Shown piece after piece: positions 11,291 through 23,549 of a DNA stretch of 64,000 nucleotides. This stretch comes from Maratus speciosus (lineage: Eukaryota; Arthropoda; Arachnida; Araneae; Salticidae): contig OZ010792.1 in the NCBI GenBank assembly GCA_963932465.1, positions 280,967,836-281,031,835 on the forward strand. The letters are read 5' to 3'. The notes below the pieces were generated by a model, which searched no databases, was not told the origin of the DNA, and saw only the letters and a list, made by a program, of their open reading frames with translations. Position 1 is the stretch's first letter. Every line of letters starts with the position of its first letter. The position numbers and the translations under genes are program-made.

Positions 11291-12343
11291 ACTTTCTTCT
11301 ATCTTTACAAGAAGAAAGTACTGGATTCGTGAAAAATTTCGACTTCCGCTTTTTGATGGATTTATACGTTTTAGAATGCCCAGAACACGATTTGATGGTT
11401 TTTAGAAAATGTCTGTCTGTGAGTCTGTCTGCCACTCTGTGAGTCTATATGTGACAAAAATTTTGTGGGCGCTCTATCTCAAGAACTAATGCACGGGATT
11501 TCACAAAACTTTATATTTAGTTAGACCTTGATATAAACTGGACCTGATTAGTTTTTGGTGAAAATCGCCCAACAGGTGGCGCTGCTATGCGGCATTTTCA
11601 CGATTTCTGCAATAGCTATATCTCAAGAACTAATGCACGGATTTTCATAAAACTTCAGATTCAGTTTGTCCAGCATATAGTTTGGTGCTGATTACTTTTT
11701 TGTGAAAATCGCCCAACAGGTGGCGCTGCTATGCTGCATTATTCATGATTATCGCAATAGCTCTAACTCAAGAAAAAATGCACGAATTTTCATCCAACTT
11801 CAGATTTAGTTAGTCCCTGATATAAATTAGTGCTGTTTAAATTTTGGTGTAAATCGCTCAACGGGTGGAGCTGCTGTGCTGCATTTTCACGATTTTCGCA
11901 AGAGCTGTATCTCAAGAACTATTGCACGGATTTTCATCAAACTTCAGATTTAGTTAGTCCTTGACATGAATTGACGTATAAATTAGTGCTGTTTAATTTT
12001 TGGTGTAAATCGCTCAACAGGTGTCGCTGCTATGCTGTATTTTTTGCGATTTCCGCAATAGCTTTATCTCAAGAACTAACGCTTAGATTTTCAACAAACT
12101 TCAGATTTAGGTATACCTTGATATCATTTAGTGCTGTTTATTTTTGGTGTAAATCGCTCAACAGGTGGCGCTGCTATGCTACATTTTTCAGAATTTCCGC
12201 TATAGCTCTATCTCAAGAACTAATGCACGAATTTTCATCAAACTTCAAATTCAGATATACTTTGATATGAATTGGTGCTAAATTCATGTAATTTCTTGTA
12301 CTATTTAAATGATTTAATTGACGTGATTTATATAGAAGAAAGC
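11291..12343. repeat. Inverted-repeat element with central ~145-bp tandem repeats
   Basis: The left edge ACTTTCTTCTATC is matched by TATAGAAGAAAG at 12331-12342. The left end also contains its own hairpin (11291-11300 with 11310-11319). The centre holds six copies of a unit with ATCTCAAGAACTAATGCACG and CCCAACAGGTGGCGCTGCTA, with starts near 11476, 11612, 11766, 11911, 12066 and 12212. A 99-codon open frame inside the array is a product of repetition, not a gene. It resembles non-autonomous elements with an internal minisatellite; superfamily not established. Confidence 0.6.
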
Positions 12344-13248
12344 TTTGTGATGGCCATAACATACTAGTTTAAAATTAAAACTGATTTAATAAACCGGTAG
12401 TTAGAGCTATTTTTGCATAAAACTTACAAGAATAATTAGATTAATTAACAAAAAATACTGTTATGGAAATCTCACAATTATTTAAGAACAGTGTAAATAA
12501 ATGTATTGTGATCTATCTGTAACAGAGAAGTGTTTTGTAGTTGCAAAATTTTCGTATAGCATTTTTTAACCCTTTATCTACTGACGGTACTTATAAGTAC
12601 CAGTAAAATATTATTATTATTATTATTGTTATTTAATTATTAATTATTGTTATTTAATTATTAATTATTATTAATTATTGTTATTTAATTATTTAATTTA
12701 AATATTGTTATTTAATTATTTAATTTAAATATTGTTATTTAATTTATTAAATACATCAATTATTTGTAATACAGTTTAGAATGAGTTATACATACATTAC
12801 TTTATTTTGTTCCAAAAGCATTATGGGTTACACAAAACAAAAATATATTTAAAAGGATGATTTATTTTGCCTTTCCGTCTTTTCAGTTTTCTTGGCGCTG
12901 GAGGGTGTGTGTATGTGTGTGTGTGTGTGAGGGGGGGGGGGTTCAATTCGGAAATATTTCCATATTTCTATTGTAAGAACGAATTATTTGTACATTTCCT
13001 AATTCTACAAAAAACTAAGAAAAATATTTAAAATAAAAAGTTTGGGTGGAGTTATAAATATTGCACAAAATCCCTACAAATTCAAATTTAATCAATCCTT
13101 CTAAATAATTCTATCCTTCTAAAATCCTTCTAAAATTTATTAAATGATTATGTAAATCTTCTAATGTAGTTTGAAAATTTCACAAAATAGAAGAAGAAAT
13201 TTTTAGAAGATGAAATTTTCATGAATTCATAATTCAGTACATCAAGTG

Positions 13249-13652
13249 TTAACGCGTTGAGTGCCACGTCAGTCACCGGTGACTGACAGTATAAAAAACG
13301 ATATAAGATTAAAAAAAGTTACATTCTAAATAAATTTTAAGTAATTTCAGGGTTGCATCATGAATGAACTAAATATTTCTTACCAAAAAATTTGAATGGG
13401 TTTTATTAAAACACAGTAAACATAAAAACGGTTATCTTTCGCAGGTATCACAAAATGTGGCAACTTGCTTAGTTAATTTTCTGGCCATTACTCTACCAAA
13501 TTGTGCCACATTTTCTTCGCAGCACAGTTTACAATACCGTCGTACTTTAAAGACTTTTACAGTTTTTCTTTTCTATAGATTGTGTAACGGGAATCTTATT
13601 TCGGATTTAAACGGAAAGACAGACAAAATAGACTTGGCACTCAACCTGTTAA
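13249..13652. mobile_element. TTAA-flanked piggyBac-derived element 3 (nested)
   Basis: The ends TTAACGCGTTGAGTGCC and GGCACTCAACCTGTTAA are inverted, with TTAA at both edges. A perfect 20-bp palindrome, GTCAGTCACCGGTGACTGAC, occupies 13268-13287, starting 19 bp inside. Unlike the other TTAA elements here it keeps a transposase remnant on the minus strand, so it is an internal-deletion derivative of an autonomous element. Confidence 0.8.
13432..13572 (-). pseudogene. piggyBac transposase C-terminal cysteine-rich fragment
   Basis: A 46-codon minus-strand frame ends in TAA at 13432-13434 and is closed upstream by an in-frame TAG at 13573-13575. Its residues include RRYCKLCCEENVAQFG and, near the end, ATFCDTCER. 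The spaced CxxC pairs following a basic stretch match the small zinc-binding cysteine-rich domain at the end of piggyBac transposases. Upstream, a second frame reads PVTQSIEKK, as expected just before that domain, so an indel probably separates them. The DDD catalytic core and N-terminus are absent, so the fragment cannot catalyse transposition. It lies inside the 404-bp nested TTAA element, which supports the family call. The similarity is by eye. Confidence 0.6.
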
Positions 13653-14047
13653 TAGGATTAAAACTACATCTGTATAAATTGTTGAGAAAATAACCACATT
13701 AAAAAAATATTTAGCATCGACTGTTTCACTGTCCTTTCTAAACATGATTGAGCAAATTATTGTAGACGAATTAAATAAATTTTACTCCGCCAGGATATAA
13801 AGGGTTAATACAGGGCCTAATTAATCCGTGAAGCTGTGGGAAGCGCAGTGTCATTTCGATACCCACTTTCATTCGAGAAGAGTTTCCTAAATTCGACATA
13901 CCAATACTCACCAATGCTACAAATATTATTCAAATTACTACAAATATTATATTACTGGATTTTCTCGATTTTGATTGGCTGGACGATAATACCGTCTGAT
14001 AAATTGACGACTTTGGCTGGTCGGACAAACTGAGGCAATGTGGTTAT

Positions 14048-14116
14048 GTGGTTGAAACTGATCTATTTTATGAATTTTTTTTTTTTTTTGTTATGAAAAG
14101 TATTTTTATGAGACAG

Positions 14117-14183
<67 letters not shown>

Positions 14184-14520
14184 ATTATTTTCTTCATATA
14201 TTTCATTATTTACGTGTTCGTTTTATGAATTCGACATCCTGTTGTTTTTTTTTCCTTTCGCCAATTTTGAATGTTTTAATTTTTAATACTTCATGTATTG
14301 GTGATTAGGATATAAATTTATTAAAAAATTCATTAATGATTTTTTAAATTAATAATAGTTGATCCAGCTTTATTATGTTTAATGTCAGTGTAATGTATTG
14401 ATATTCATTTTATTAATTTTTATTTAAAAAAAAGATGACGAATTGTAATATTATATAATGGTTATATATATATATATATAATATATATATATATACATAT
14501 AAATGAGTTAATAATTTGAA
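14048..14520. repeat. CA/TA and TA microsatellites
   Basis: A compound (CA)n(TA)n tract runs from about 14119 to 14182 and a second TA-rich tract from about 14462 to 14496. An 86-codon open frame reading through the first (THTHTH then IYIYIY) is an artefact of the repeat. Confidence 0.9.
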
Positions 14521-14769
14521 AATAAATTAGAATTTTGGAATGGAAATAATTCAATATAAAATTTGGGACCCATTCAAAATTTTCTAAGGGAAGTACGTGC
14601 TTCTCGTGCCTATTCGGCAATCAGGGCCTGTTTTTAAAGTTCTCATTATTTTCTTAAAGGAGTCATACGACTATTAAAAGTTGAAAAATTAGATAGGTTG
14701 GGGGGGGGGGGGGCGACGGACAAGAACTTCTTAGTTCAGTTTTCTTTTTATGTTTGTGTTATATATATG

Positions 14770-15365
14770 CAGGGTGTTCCAAAATTCGACCGACAAATTT
14801 AGAGGGGTGATAGAAGCCATCAAGTGCATGAAAAAAGTATCATAGAATATGGGTTCGCAAACCACGTATTTAGTCACAAAAACAGGGTGCTTCATCCTAA
14901 CTGAACTTGCGTTGACGGTAATCATTTTGAGAAAAATCAAAACATTACAATGAAAATGCAACGACGTGTACCTTATTTTGAGAGAAATTTTATAACATCA
15001 CGAAACGTTTTGGAAAAACAGAGTGCTCAAGCAATCGATGATGCCGTATGAACTGGCAATCGCAGTCCAAAATGTAGAGCGTCAAGTGAACATTGCTGGC
15101 GCGCATAGTGGAAACTTCTACCACTTTTTTCGATATTATCACATTTACAACAAAGGTGAGAATGTCTATTAAAAGTAGTTTTATTATAATGTACTTCAGT
15201 TTTCTGAAAGTTATTAACTTCAACACAAATTGAATTAGGGCAGAACACCCCTGTATTTTTGATTAAATACGTGGTTTTGCGACACCATGTTCTATGGTAA
15301 TTTTTCATCCTCGAGATGCCTTCTATATCCCTCTTAATTTGCGGGTCGAATTTGGTAACAGACTG
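14770..15365. mobile_element. Inverted-repeat element (CAGGGTGTTCCAAAATTCGA)
   Basis: The left end CAGGGTGTTCCAAAATTCGA and the inverted right end CAGTCTGTTACCAAATTCGA remain alignable for about 60 bp, through AATTTAGAGGG and TAGAAG. Both edges abut TATA-type sequence, which would fit a TA target. Minus-strand open frames of 76-93 codons inside show no motif I recognise. Non-autonomous DNA element; superfamily uncertain (Tc1/mariner-like is possible). Confidence 0.6.
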
Positions 15366-15528
15366 TATATAAAAAAGTATGTTTAAATTTGTTAAAAAAA
15401 GGGGATCACAATTTTGACAAATTGAAAGGGAAATCCGAATCGTAGCTCCAAGCTGTAAGCCTCTTGGAGTGTTTCCCTATGGACAATGGATTTTCCTAGG
15501 ACTTTTGATTAGGTGATTAAATTCAGTA

Positions 15529-16635
15529 CAGTCACGGTAAAAAAAGTAAATACCCCATACTAAATTTGCAACAAATTATTGTAGAAGAAAGTGACTGATA
15601 CCAAACGATTAGAAATGAAGTCTACTTTTAAATGATGTGCATAAAATTTGCTTAGGGGGCATCTGCAAATAAAAGAAACCCAAACTTTTTTTTTCAATAG
15701 CAATACCCAAGTTACACACCATAAATAAATTCTACACCGTTCAATTAGCCTAAAAACAAATTTTCATGAAATTCGTATAATTAGTTTCGGAGGAATTAAT
15801 TATTTTAAAATGAGCCTATTTTAAGGGCTGTGTCCAAATTGAAGTTCACTATTGGATTGTTGAAATGATACAGATTGACTATGTCACTTCTAATAATGCA
15901 TTATTTCTTGCTAATATGACCATTTCAGTCGTTCAATAAGTTTCGACTACTGCCAGTCCAAATGTTTCAATAAAATGTGTAAAATATATACATATTTTTC
16001 AAATTATGCTTTTCTGTTCATCATAGACGCACCCTTAAAACCATCATTTTGACCTTTTTAATCAGAATTCGAAAACTATTTGCAAGAAAAAATTAAAATT
16101 GAGAATTCACATAAAGCAGGACATAATAAATATAAATCTATAAAAAAAATTGTAGGTTGCAATTCAAATTTTTTTCGAATATTAATTTCATAATTCATTC
16201 TATAAAAATTTTTAAATTATAATTTCAATGTATTTGTGTTTGAGTTTTTTAGTATTGTAAACACACAAAAAATTATCACAATTGGATTATAATTTCAAGT
16301 TATATTAATAAAAATATGAAAACGTAATTTAACATTAGAAGCTCTAAACTTTCAATGCATATAATTTAAAAACTTATCATCAAATGACTTAAAATTTCGT
16401 TTCTAGGCATAGGTTGAACCGAAGATTTAAAATATATTGTCAAAATTGGGTTTTGCCATAGAAAAAAAAACAATGTTTGGTCTGATTTTGATTTGTAGAT
16501 GGCCCCGTAAATAAATTTTATATACATCATTTAAAAGTAGACTTTGTTTCCAATCGTTTGATATCAGTAACTTTCTTCTAGTATAATTAATTGCAGAGTC
16601 AGTAGGGGTGTTAACTTTTTCCCCCAGGAAATTAT
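15529..16635. mobile_element. Tc1/mariner-like element with long terminal inverted repeats
   Basis: The left end (CAGTCACGGTAAAAAAAGTA, then AATACCCC) aligns with the inverted right end over about 150 bp, including GAAGAAAGTNACTGATA, CAAACGATTNGAAA and TCTACTTTTAAATGATGT. TA precedes the left end (15527-15528) and follows the right end near 16637. Terminus style and TA target fit Tc1/mariner. No transposase frame is visible. The exact right edge is fuzzy because its outermost 20 bp have diverged. Confidence 0.65.
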
Positions 16636-16639
16636 GTAG

Positions 16640-17759
16640 ACCCAGGTACAACTCTAAATGATTTCATACAAAATAAGCTTCATTGAAAATTCTGCATGGA
16701 TGGATGATGTGTTCGATATCATATTTAGCACTTCAGATGTATTCTTATGTGTTATAGTTAGAAGAAAAATGCTTTTCTTATGTTTCTCAAGCTGCAAAAT
16801 TTCAAAAGAGTTTTTTTCTTTTAATATCTCAGAACGTCATTTTTTCTGAAATTCAAAATGGTTTTAATAATAAAAACTAATGTTGCCACTCATCCAGAAA
16901 AATAATAAAGTTTAAATCCGAATATTATTTAAAATAAGGACAGTGGCCCTAGGTACAAAGGTCTGCCTATATATGAACACCAAAAAGAGTAGCAAAATTC
17001 AAAGCTTATAAAAACAGCTACCTTCTAAAATTTAGGAATGCTGTTTTGAAACATTATATCTCTTTCTTATCAACTTTTTTTTACGTAAAGTGAATATTGC
17101 CTACAGCAGTATTTCCCAACGTATGGCTCGTGATATGCTTACAGAAGGTCTGCGATCGTTTATATAGTATGTTATATTGAATCTTGTAGAAATATTTTCA
17201 TGTTCTACGTTAAACTTTAAACAAGCGGATTTCCTTCAAATGCATTTTGAAGAACACATTTCTGTGAGCTGTTTTACTGATCAATTTACTGATTTTGTAT
17301 CGTATTAAAAATTAATTTTTCCAACATGAATATTTTTAAATTTGCGTACAACCCAATAGAAAAAGATTAACCCACTTGTGCTAAAAATATAGATAATTTA
17401 GCATTTGATTGCTTCGGTGTTGTTGCCGTTACTTCCATAACTGTATTGTATGGGTATTGGTAAACGAACTTAAAAGATTACAAACAAATAAATGTATGTC
17501 AACGTGAATTTAATAGATATATAATCGAACAGCACGCTTAAACACTAATATAATCAGGATCACAAAGGTTGTAAATAAAGAATGAAATGTTTCAAAAATG
17601 TGACTGCTGGCGTGTGGATTAATACAAAAATACCAAATCGGGTAGTGCAAAAATAAATGCTGCCAAAATGCAGTATAATTTGTAATTTATTATTTACTAT
17701 TTATCTAACGCAAAAATGATTGAAAATATATCGGTGTGAATGTTAATAAAAAACAGGTA
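16640..17759. other. Unassigned sequence with one hAT-like terminus
   Basis: CAGTATTTCCCAACGTATGG at 17106 looks like a single hAT end (compare CAGTGTTTCCCAACC), but no matching inverted partner was found nearby. Nothing else in this stretch is recognisable. Confidence 0.3.
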
Positions 17760-19225
17760 GGTTATTTAAAATATCTATCAGTTTGTTTCATTTATTTTAG
17801 GATAAGCAGACGGGATTTTGAGGGAATTTTGATTTTAATTTGATAGTAGAATTACATTTCCACACTGGGTGTTGAAACAAGCTTGTACTACACTTTACAA
17901 AAGTTTTATTTATTTAATGTTGCAAAATTGGAAATACTTCAAACTATATCTGTATGAATGAAAATAAACAAACGATCCTTTTTAAAATTAAAAATATGCA
18001 TTAAATGTTCTATCCATTTTACAATAAATGAATAGGATTTTGACTGAATTTTCGATTTAACTTCATAGAATAGTTGCATTTCCACAATGTGTTGAAACAA
18101 GCATTTACTACTATTTCCAAAAGTTTTGTTTATTAACATTGCAAAACTGGAAATATTTCAAAGTTCTTGTTCATGCATTCAATAATATATAAATATAAAT
18201 AACATATAATATAATAAAGTATAAATATGTAAAATTAATTATGCTAAATTCCAGGAGAATATTAGATACTTTCAAGAAAGTGTGCAAACTTTCTATTTGA
18301 GATAGACAGAAAATTCGGTTTCGTTCTCGTTTTCGGACCAAAATATCGGCGAAAATTTGGCCGGACCAAAACTCAACCGAAGCTATGAGTATTCCAAAAA
18401 TCTTGTTTCTTCCTTCGGAAGTTTTCAACATTACTCACTGATATGAGCCAATCAAATGAGACACTCTGTACTTATTGCTATGAAATGCACTGTTTGTAAT
18501 TATCAGTCATAACTGACTCAAGACGTGAGTGCAAATTATACAGCAAGCAATGCCTATATGACTAAACTTTGAAGGCGCTTTTCATGTATTCATTAAAAGC
18601 TGCAGATTTAACAGTAATAGAAAATTATTCGTTTTAAACAGGAGAAGAGTTTCGAATACTCTTTGAGAAAGTTCTAGTATAACACATGATCATTTACAAA
18701 AATCGCTATAAAAGATAAATCGAGGTACGTATATCTAAAACCTTTTTTAATTTGATGAAATTCGTATAATTAGAGAATCTTTCTGTGTCGTTGATGAATT
18801 AATTACATTTTATTTTATACGAAAAAAAAAAAAGTTTTTGGTCAGAGGCATAGAGAGCCAAGTTAGGCCACATATATAATTAATTAATAATTACGTATAT
18901 TTATGTACGTTTACTTAAAAAAAAAAATTTTTTTTGGACATTTTCATTTTTGTTTTCGGCCGAAAATAGGAAGGTTACCGAAATTCGGTTTCGGTTTCTG
19001 TTTTAAAAACTTGTTTTGGTCTATTCTTACTTTCTACAGTTTTTATTAATACAAATAAAAAATAATAAATATTTTAAATTCAAAATATTTATCAATTTGC
19101 TTCATTCATTTTACAATAAACAAATGTAATTTAGACTAAATTCAGAGTTTAAGTTGGTGAAAGAATTACATTTCCACAATGTGTTGAAACAAGCATATAC
19201 TGCGCTTTCCAAAAGTTTTATTCCA
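17760..19225. repeat. Three diverged copies of a ~215-bp unit, split by an insertion
   Basis: Copies near 17763-17945, 17980-18145 and 19075-19225 share TTTCCACAATGTGTTGAAAC, AAGCATTTACTAC and CCAAAAGTTTTATT. Between copies two and three, about 18171-19030, lies an insertion with AAATTCGGTTTCG motifs in both orientations (18312 and 18981), suggestive of a small inverted-repeat element whose edges I could not fix. Confidence 0.6.
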
Positions 19226-20172
19226 CAAACCTAGATTTGGGAGCCGGTAACAATTGGGAAAGAAAACGTGGGAATTAAAAGCGGAAAAGGAAAAAAATTC
19301 CAATGGCGTGTGGGAAACAACAAAAACTATACTTCCGATTTACTCGGCTAGAAAAACAAAGGGGAAAAGAAGTCCCAATGGGTGGTCCAGTTTCCTGTTA
19401 GAGGAAATCTCGACTCGAGTTACCATAGAGAACGCACTCCTAAAAATATATGTCAATAATGTCTGTGAAATTAACAAAATTCATCGCTGTTAACAATTAA
19501 TGTAATATCTATAAACTTTCTAATTTTGTAACAATAATAATAAAAAAAAGCTTAGGAAAATTAACCAGATAACTACAACTACTGCTACCATTTCTACTAA
19601 TATCACTACTACTATTGTTACTGCTAAATAAAAATAATGATAATAAATTAAAATAATTTAAATGAATAAATATGTATGAATTATGTTTTTAGAGGCTAAC
19701 TCCACTCGAGATCGTAGGCACTCGTAAAAGTATACATAAATATCTATCAATAATATCTCTCGAATTTGCAAAATCCGGAGCAATTCAAATTTAATGTTTA
19801 CTTAAGATTAGTAACCTTTCTAATTTTAAGATATTTTTTAAGCTTTGGAAAAACAACTACATTACATCAACTACAACGAGTTACCATAAAGATACACGCT
19901 CTTAAAAATATATGTCAATAATGCCTGTGAAATTAACAAAATTCATCTGTGTTAAAAATTAATGTAATATCTGTAAACTTTCTAATTTTGTATATTTTTT
20001 TAAGAGCTTAGGAAAATTAACCAGATTACTACAACTACTATCACTAGTACTACTCTTACTGCTAAATAATAATAATAATAATAAATTAAAATATTTTAAA
20101 TGAATAAATGTGTATGAATTAGTTTGTTTTTAGAGGCTACCTCGACTCGAGGTATAAAAGCACTCGTAAAAG

Positions 20173-21170
20173 CATTGGCGCCAAGTTAAATGGGTCCGTG
20201 GGGCGCTAGCCCACCCAATAATTTGATCTCTCCTCCCGCACAATTTCCATTTATTTATCTCGTTATTTATAATAAATATTAGTGTATTTATAAGGAAGAA
20301 CTTGTATATGATTTAATAAATTACTTATTAAATTATAATTAAATTGTAATAATTTTATATTTTGAAAAATCTTAATTTGACTTCGAATTATCATCTTTAC
20401 TCATTCGCTCCTCCCCTGCCCTTCTCTCCACACAAATGCACTGGGAAAAAATTGTATGCGTATTTTACTCAGGGCTTAATTTCTAACAAAAAAGTACCGG
20501 AGCCCTAATATTCTACGGTGCCGGTACTTACAAATGTACAGTCCCCCCCCCTCCCCCTGTTACTCCAATCTGCATATTTATATTTCGTACATTATTTTCA
20601 AAATTTAAAGCATTTTTTTTTTTTTTCTTTAGCTAAATAAAAGTTTTAAACATATCTATCAGCATACACTTAGCTGTCAACTATTCCACTTTTTAGTTAT
20701 CACTCCTTCCGAATAGTAATCTTTTCCTAATTTTAATGTTAATTAATTTCCGAATTCTGCGATTATATATGGTAAGGATTATGATTTGGAAATAGTGTTA
20801 ACACAAAAAAGGAACAGTTCGCTAGCTATGAATTTTTAAGAAAAAATGAATGAAATTTACAGAAATTGATATTTATATGCTGAAGAATGGAACAATGTTT
20901 TACAAACAATTTCCTATAAAAGGTGCACATCTTAAACTATAATCGATTTCTTCCGCATAACAGTCTTTTGTGGTGAGGCCCTGAAAATAAGATTAAATTA
21001 AAAATTTGACAACGTTATTGGAAGATTCCATGCTTTTATAGAAAAAGGGGAAACTCTGCTTGTTTTTTGCTTTTTATCAGAATAACAATAAATGACAATT
21101 ATATCTACGTACAAATGAAAGTGACTTCATAAATGTGCAGAGCAGAGCCTTAGAATGGGCAGCTTTCAAG

Positions 21171-21204
<34 letters not shown>

Positions 21205-21370
21205 GGTAATTGCACTGGGCTCTGGAGCCTTGTATCTATGATCTCAGGTGAATTCCGACCAATATTTAAATATTAACTAAAAACAAAGAAGCTTTCCGGC
21301 GCAAATTAAGCCCTGATTTTACTAAACATTTTTGAGGCCACACAATGTTTTTCAAAAGCTTTCTCTACTG
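20173..21370. mobile_element. hAT-like element (CAGTGGCGCCAA family), copy 1, interrupted
   Basis: It begins CATTGGCGCCAAGTT and ends at CTCTACTG. The flanks CGTAAAAG and CGTAAACG match at 7 of 8 bases. Interior sequence (ATTTGATCTCTCCTCCCGCA, TATAAGGAAGAACTT, TTCGCTCCTCCCCTGCCC) is shared with the cleaner copy at 44009-45232, which sets the boundaries. A second hAT element (20470-21315) is inserted in it, so only about 350 bp belong to this copy. Non-coding. Confidence 0.7.
20470..21315. mobile_element. hAT-like element with perfect 8-bp target duplication
   Basis: The 13-bp terminal inverted repeats CAGGGCTTAATTT and AAATTAAGCCCTG are exact, and ATTTTACT is duplicated perfectly on both sides (20462-20469 and 21316-21323). 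The host hAT copy at 44009 reads GTTATTTTACTGAA at the equivalent point, giving an uninterrupted reference. The 846-bp interior has no transposase, a C run at about 20541 and an A run at about 21174-21202. Confidence 0.88.
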
Positions 21371-23469
21371 CGTAAACGTATACATAAGTATCTATCATTT
21401 GCAAAATCCGCAGCTTTTCAAAATTAATGTTTGCTTAAAATTAGTAACCTTTCTAATTGTAAGATATTTTTTAAGCCTAAGAAAAATATCTACATTACTT
21501 TAATTACAACGAGTTACCACAGAGAACAAACTCCTATATATCTGCCTGTGAAATTAACAAAATTCACGGTTATTCAAAATTAATCTTTTATCAAACTGTG
21601 TAAACTTTCCAATTTTGGAATATATTTTATGCTCTGAAAAAAAAGAACTATATTACTTCACTAGTACTATCACTGCTAGCATTACTGATAATAATATTAA
21701 TAATAAAAATAAAGAATAATTAAAATGAATAAATATATATAGTGTAGTTTCTTGTTAAAGGAAATCGCAACTTGAACCACCATACAGAACGGAGAACGCA
21801 CTCGTAAAAGTACATCAATATCTGGAATTTACAAAATCCAAAGCTATCCAAATTTAAATTTTACTCAAAAAGTGTAAACTTTCTAATTTTTCGAAAGCAC
21901 TACTACAACTACTACCATTGATGATGATGAATTGAAATACTTAAAAAATGAATATATATGTAAGGTCCAGCGTCTTGTTGTACATCTCTATTATAGAGAA
22001 CGCATTCATAAAAATATGAATCATTAATGTCTCTGGAATTTACACAATCCATAGCTATTCAACATTTAGAAAGTTTAATATAAATAACGCATTTGTAAAA
22101 ATATGTAAAATAATGGCTCTGGAACTTACAAAATCTACGGTTATTCTTTCGAAAGCACTACTACCACTAACCACTATTGATGATGATAAATTGAAATAAT
22201 TAAAATGAATATATATGTATGGTCCAGCTTCTTGTTGGATATCTCGATTATAGAGAACGCATTAAAAAATATACATGATTAATGTCTCTGGAATTTACAT
22301 AAACCATAGCTATTCAACATTTAGAAAATTTAATATAAAGGACGCATTTACAAAAATATACAAAAGTAATGGTTCTAGAATTTACTAAATCTACAGCTAT
22401 TCAACATATAGAGAGTTCACATAATATGTGTAAATTTCTAAATTTTGCATACTTTTATTTTCTAAAAGAAAACAACAACAACAACAAAACTACATTATTC
22501 CTTCTTCTTTTACTACGGTTAAAATTAAGTAATAATGCAATTAAAATGAATGAATACGTAAAATTAATTATTCTAAAATTTAATACCATCATCGAAAAAT
22601 TTATAACAAATAAAATTCCAAAAGAAGAACTATTCAAAATTTAAATAGTTTACATAAGGTGTGCAATTTTTTTTAGCTGAGGCTTTTATATTCATGAGAG
22701 GTAGAGATTATTCCTCTTTCTTTTCTTAACTACAAAAAAATAATAAGAAACTGAAGAAATGCATTAAATGGATTACGTTAATGATGCTGCTATTAATGAT
22801 AATAATAATAAACTAAAACGAACAACTATGTAAAATGAATTATGCAAAAATTTAATATCAATACTACAACATTTATAAATTTACAGTAGAACTATTCAAA
22901 AATGAGATAATTTATGCAAAATATACAAACTTTTTAAATTTTGAATACTGTACGTTCTTGAAATATTACTAGATTTATCTTTCTCTTCTTTTTACTACCA
23001 ATGCAACTGTAATAACAGTAAACTAAGCCGAATTACGCTACTATTACAACTAACAACAATAATAACAATGTATTAAAATAAATAACTACCAATATTCAAA
23101 TATCTTACAAAAGTAAAATTATCCAGATTGAAAAGATTAAAAATTTACTCAAAAAGTGTATACTGCCCAACATTTAATAAATTTTCCGTTATTTTAAAAT
23201 AATTAAATAATAACAATAACAATAACTTAAATAAAAAAGTTATGAAAAAAATATGTTTATTAAAACTCAAATATTCTTTAAATTAAAATTCACACGTTAA
23301 AACTAATTCAAATTTCTTCAAATTTTACACTACACGTATAAAAGTTTTTGCATGTTTACCAGTTGTTTAAAAGACAATAATACAAAATGGATTTTGATAA
23401 AGTATATACAGCGTCCAAAATAGTTGACATTATTAAATTTTATATAAGATTATTATTAAACATTATTGA

Positions 23470-23549
23470 CATTATTAAATTTTCTATAAGAAAATACTGG
23501 TAACGAAGAATTTTTTAATCTGGAAATTCAGGGACCCGCACGAATCCTG
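23470..23549. mobile_element. Fragment of a small hAT-like element (CAGGGGTCGTACG family)
   Basis: AAATACTGGTAACGAAGAAT, then GAAATTCAGGGACCCGCACG and ATCCTG, resembles the right half of the element at 60234-60409. No left terminus was found, so this is a partial copy. Confidence 0.4.

Larger units (their letters stand above)
12566..13808. mobile_element. TTAA-flanked piggyBac-like element 2, hosting a nested copy
   Basis: The ends TTAACCCTTTATCTACTGAC and, inverted, TTAACCCTTTATATCCTGGC match at most positions. A perfect 16-bp palindrome, GGTACTTATAAGTACC, sits at 12586-12601, starting 20 bp inside. The interior includes an A+T tandem tract (ATTATTGTTATTTAATT, about 12605-12755), a GT run with poly-G (12908-12943) and a nested TTAA element at 13249-13652. 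Without the nested element it is about 0.84 kb and non-coding. Confidence 0.65.
19395..23330. repeat. Old tandem array, unit ~200-280 bp, with hAT insertions
   Basis: Recurring landmarks are GTTACCATAGAGAACGCACT, TAAAAATATATGTCAATAAT, GTCTCTGGAATTTACA and runs of CTACTACAACTACTA followed by AATAATAATAAATTAAAAT. Copies can be followed near 19420, 19690, 19880, 20130, 21505, 21755, 21970, 22230 and less clearly to 23300. Divergence is high, so the array is old. Open frames here (such as 22369-22644) are spurious. Confidence 0.65.

Noticed and set aside
14048..14308. 86-codon frame with THTHTH and IYIYIY
   Set aside because: Direct translation of a CA/TA microsatellite.
17106..17125. hAT terminus CAGTATTTCCCAACGTATGG
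   Set aside because: No inverted partner or 8-bp duplication found within the next few kilobases, so no element was called.
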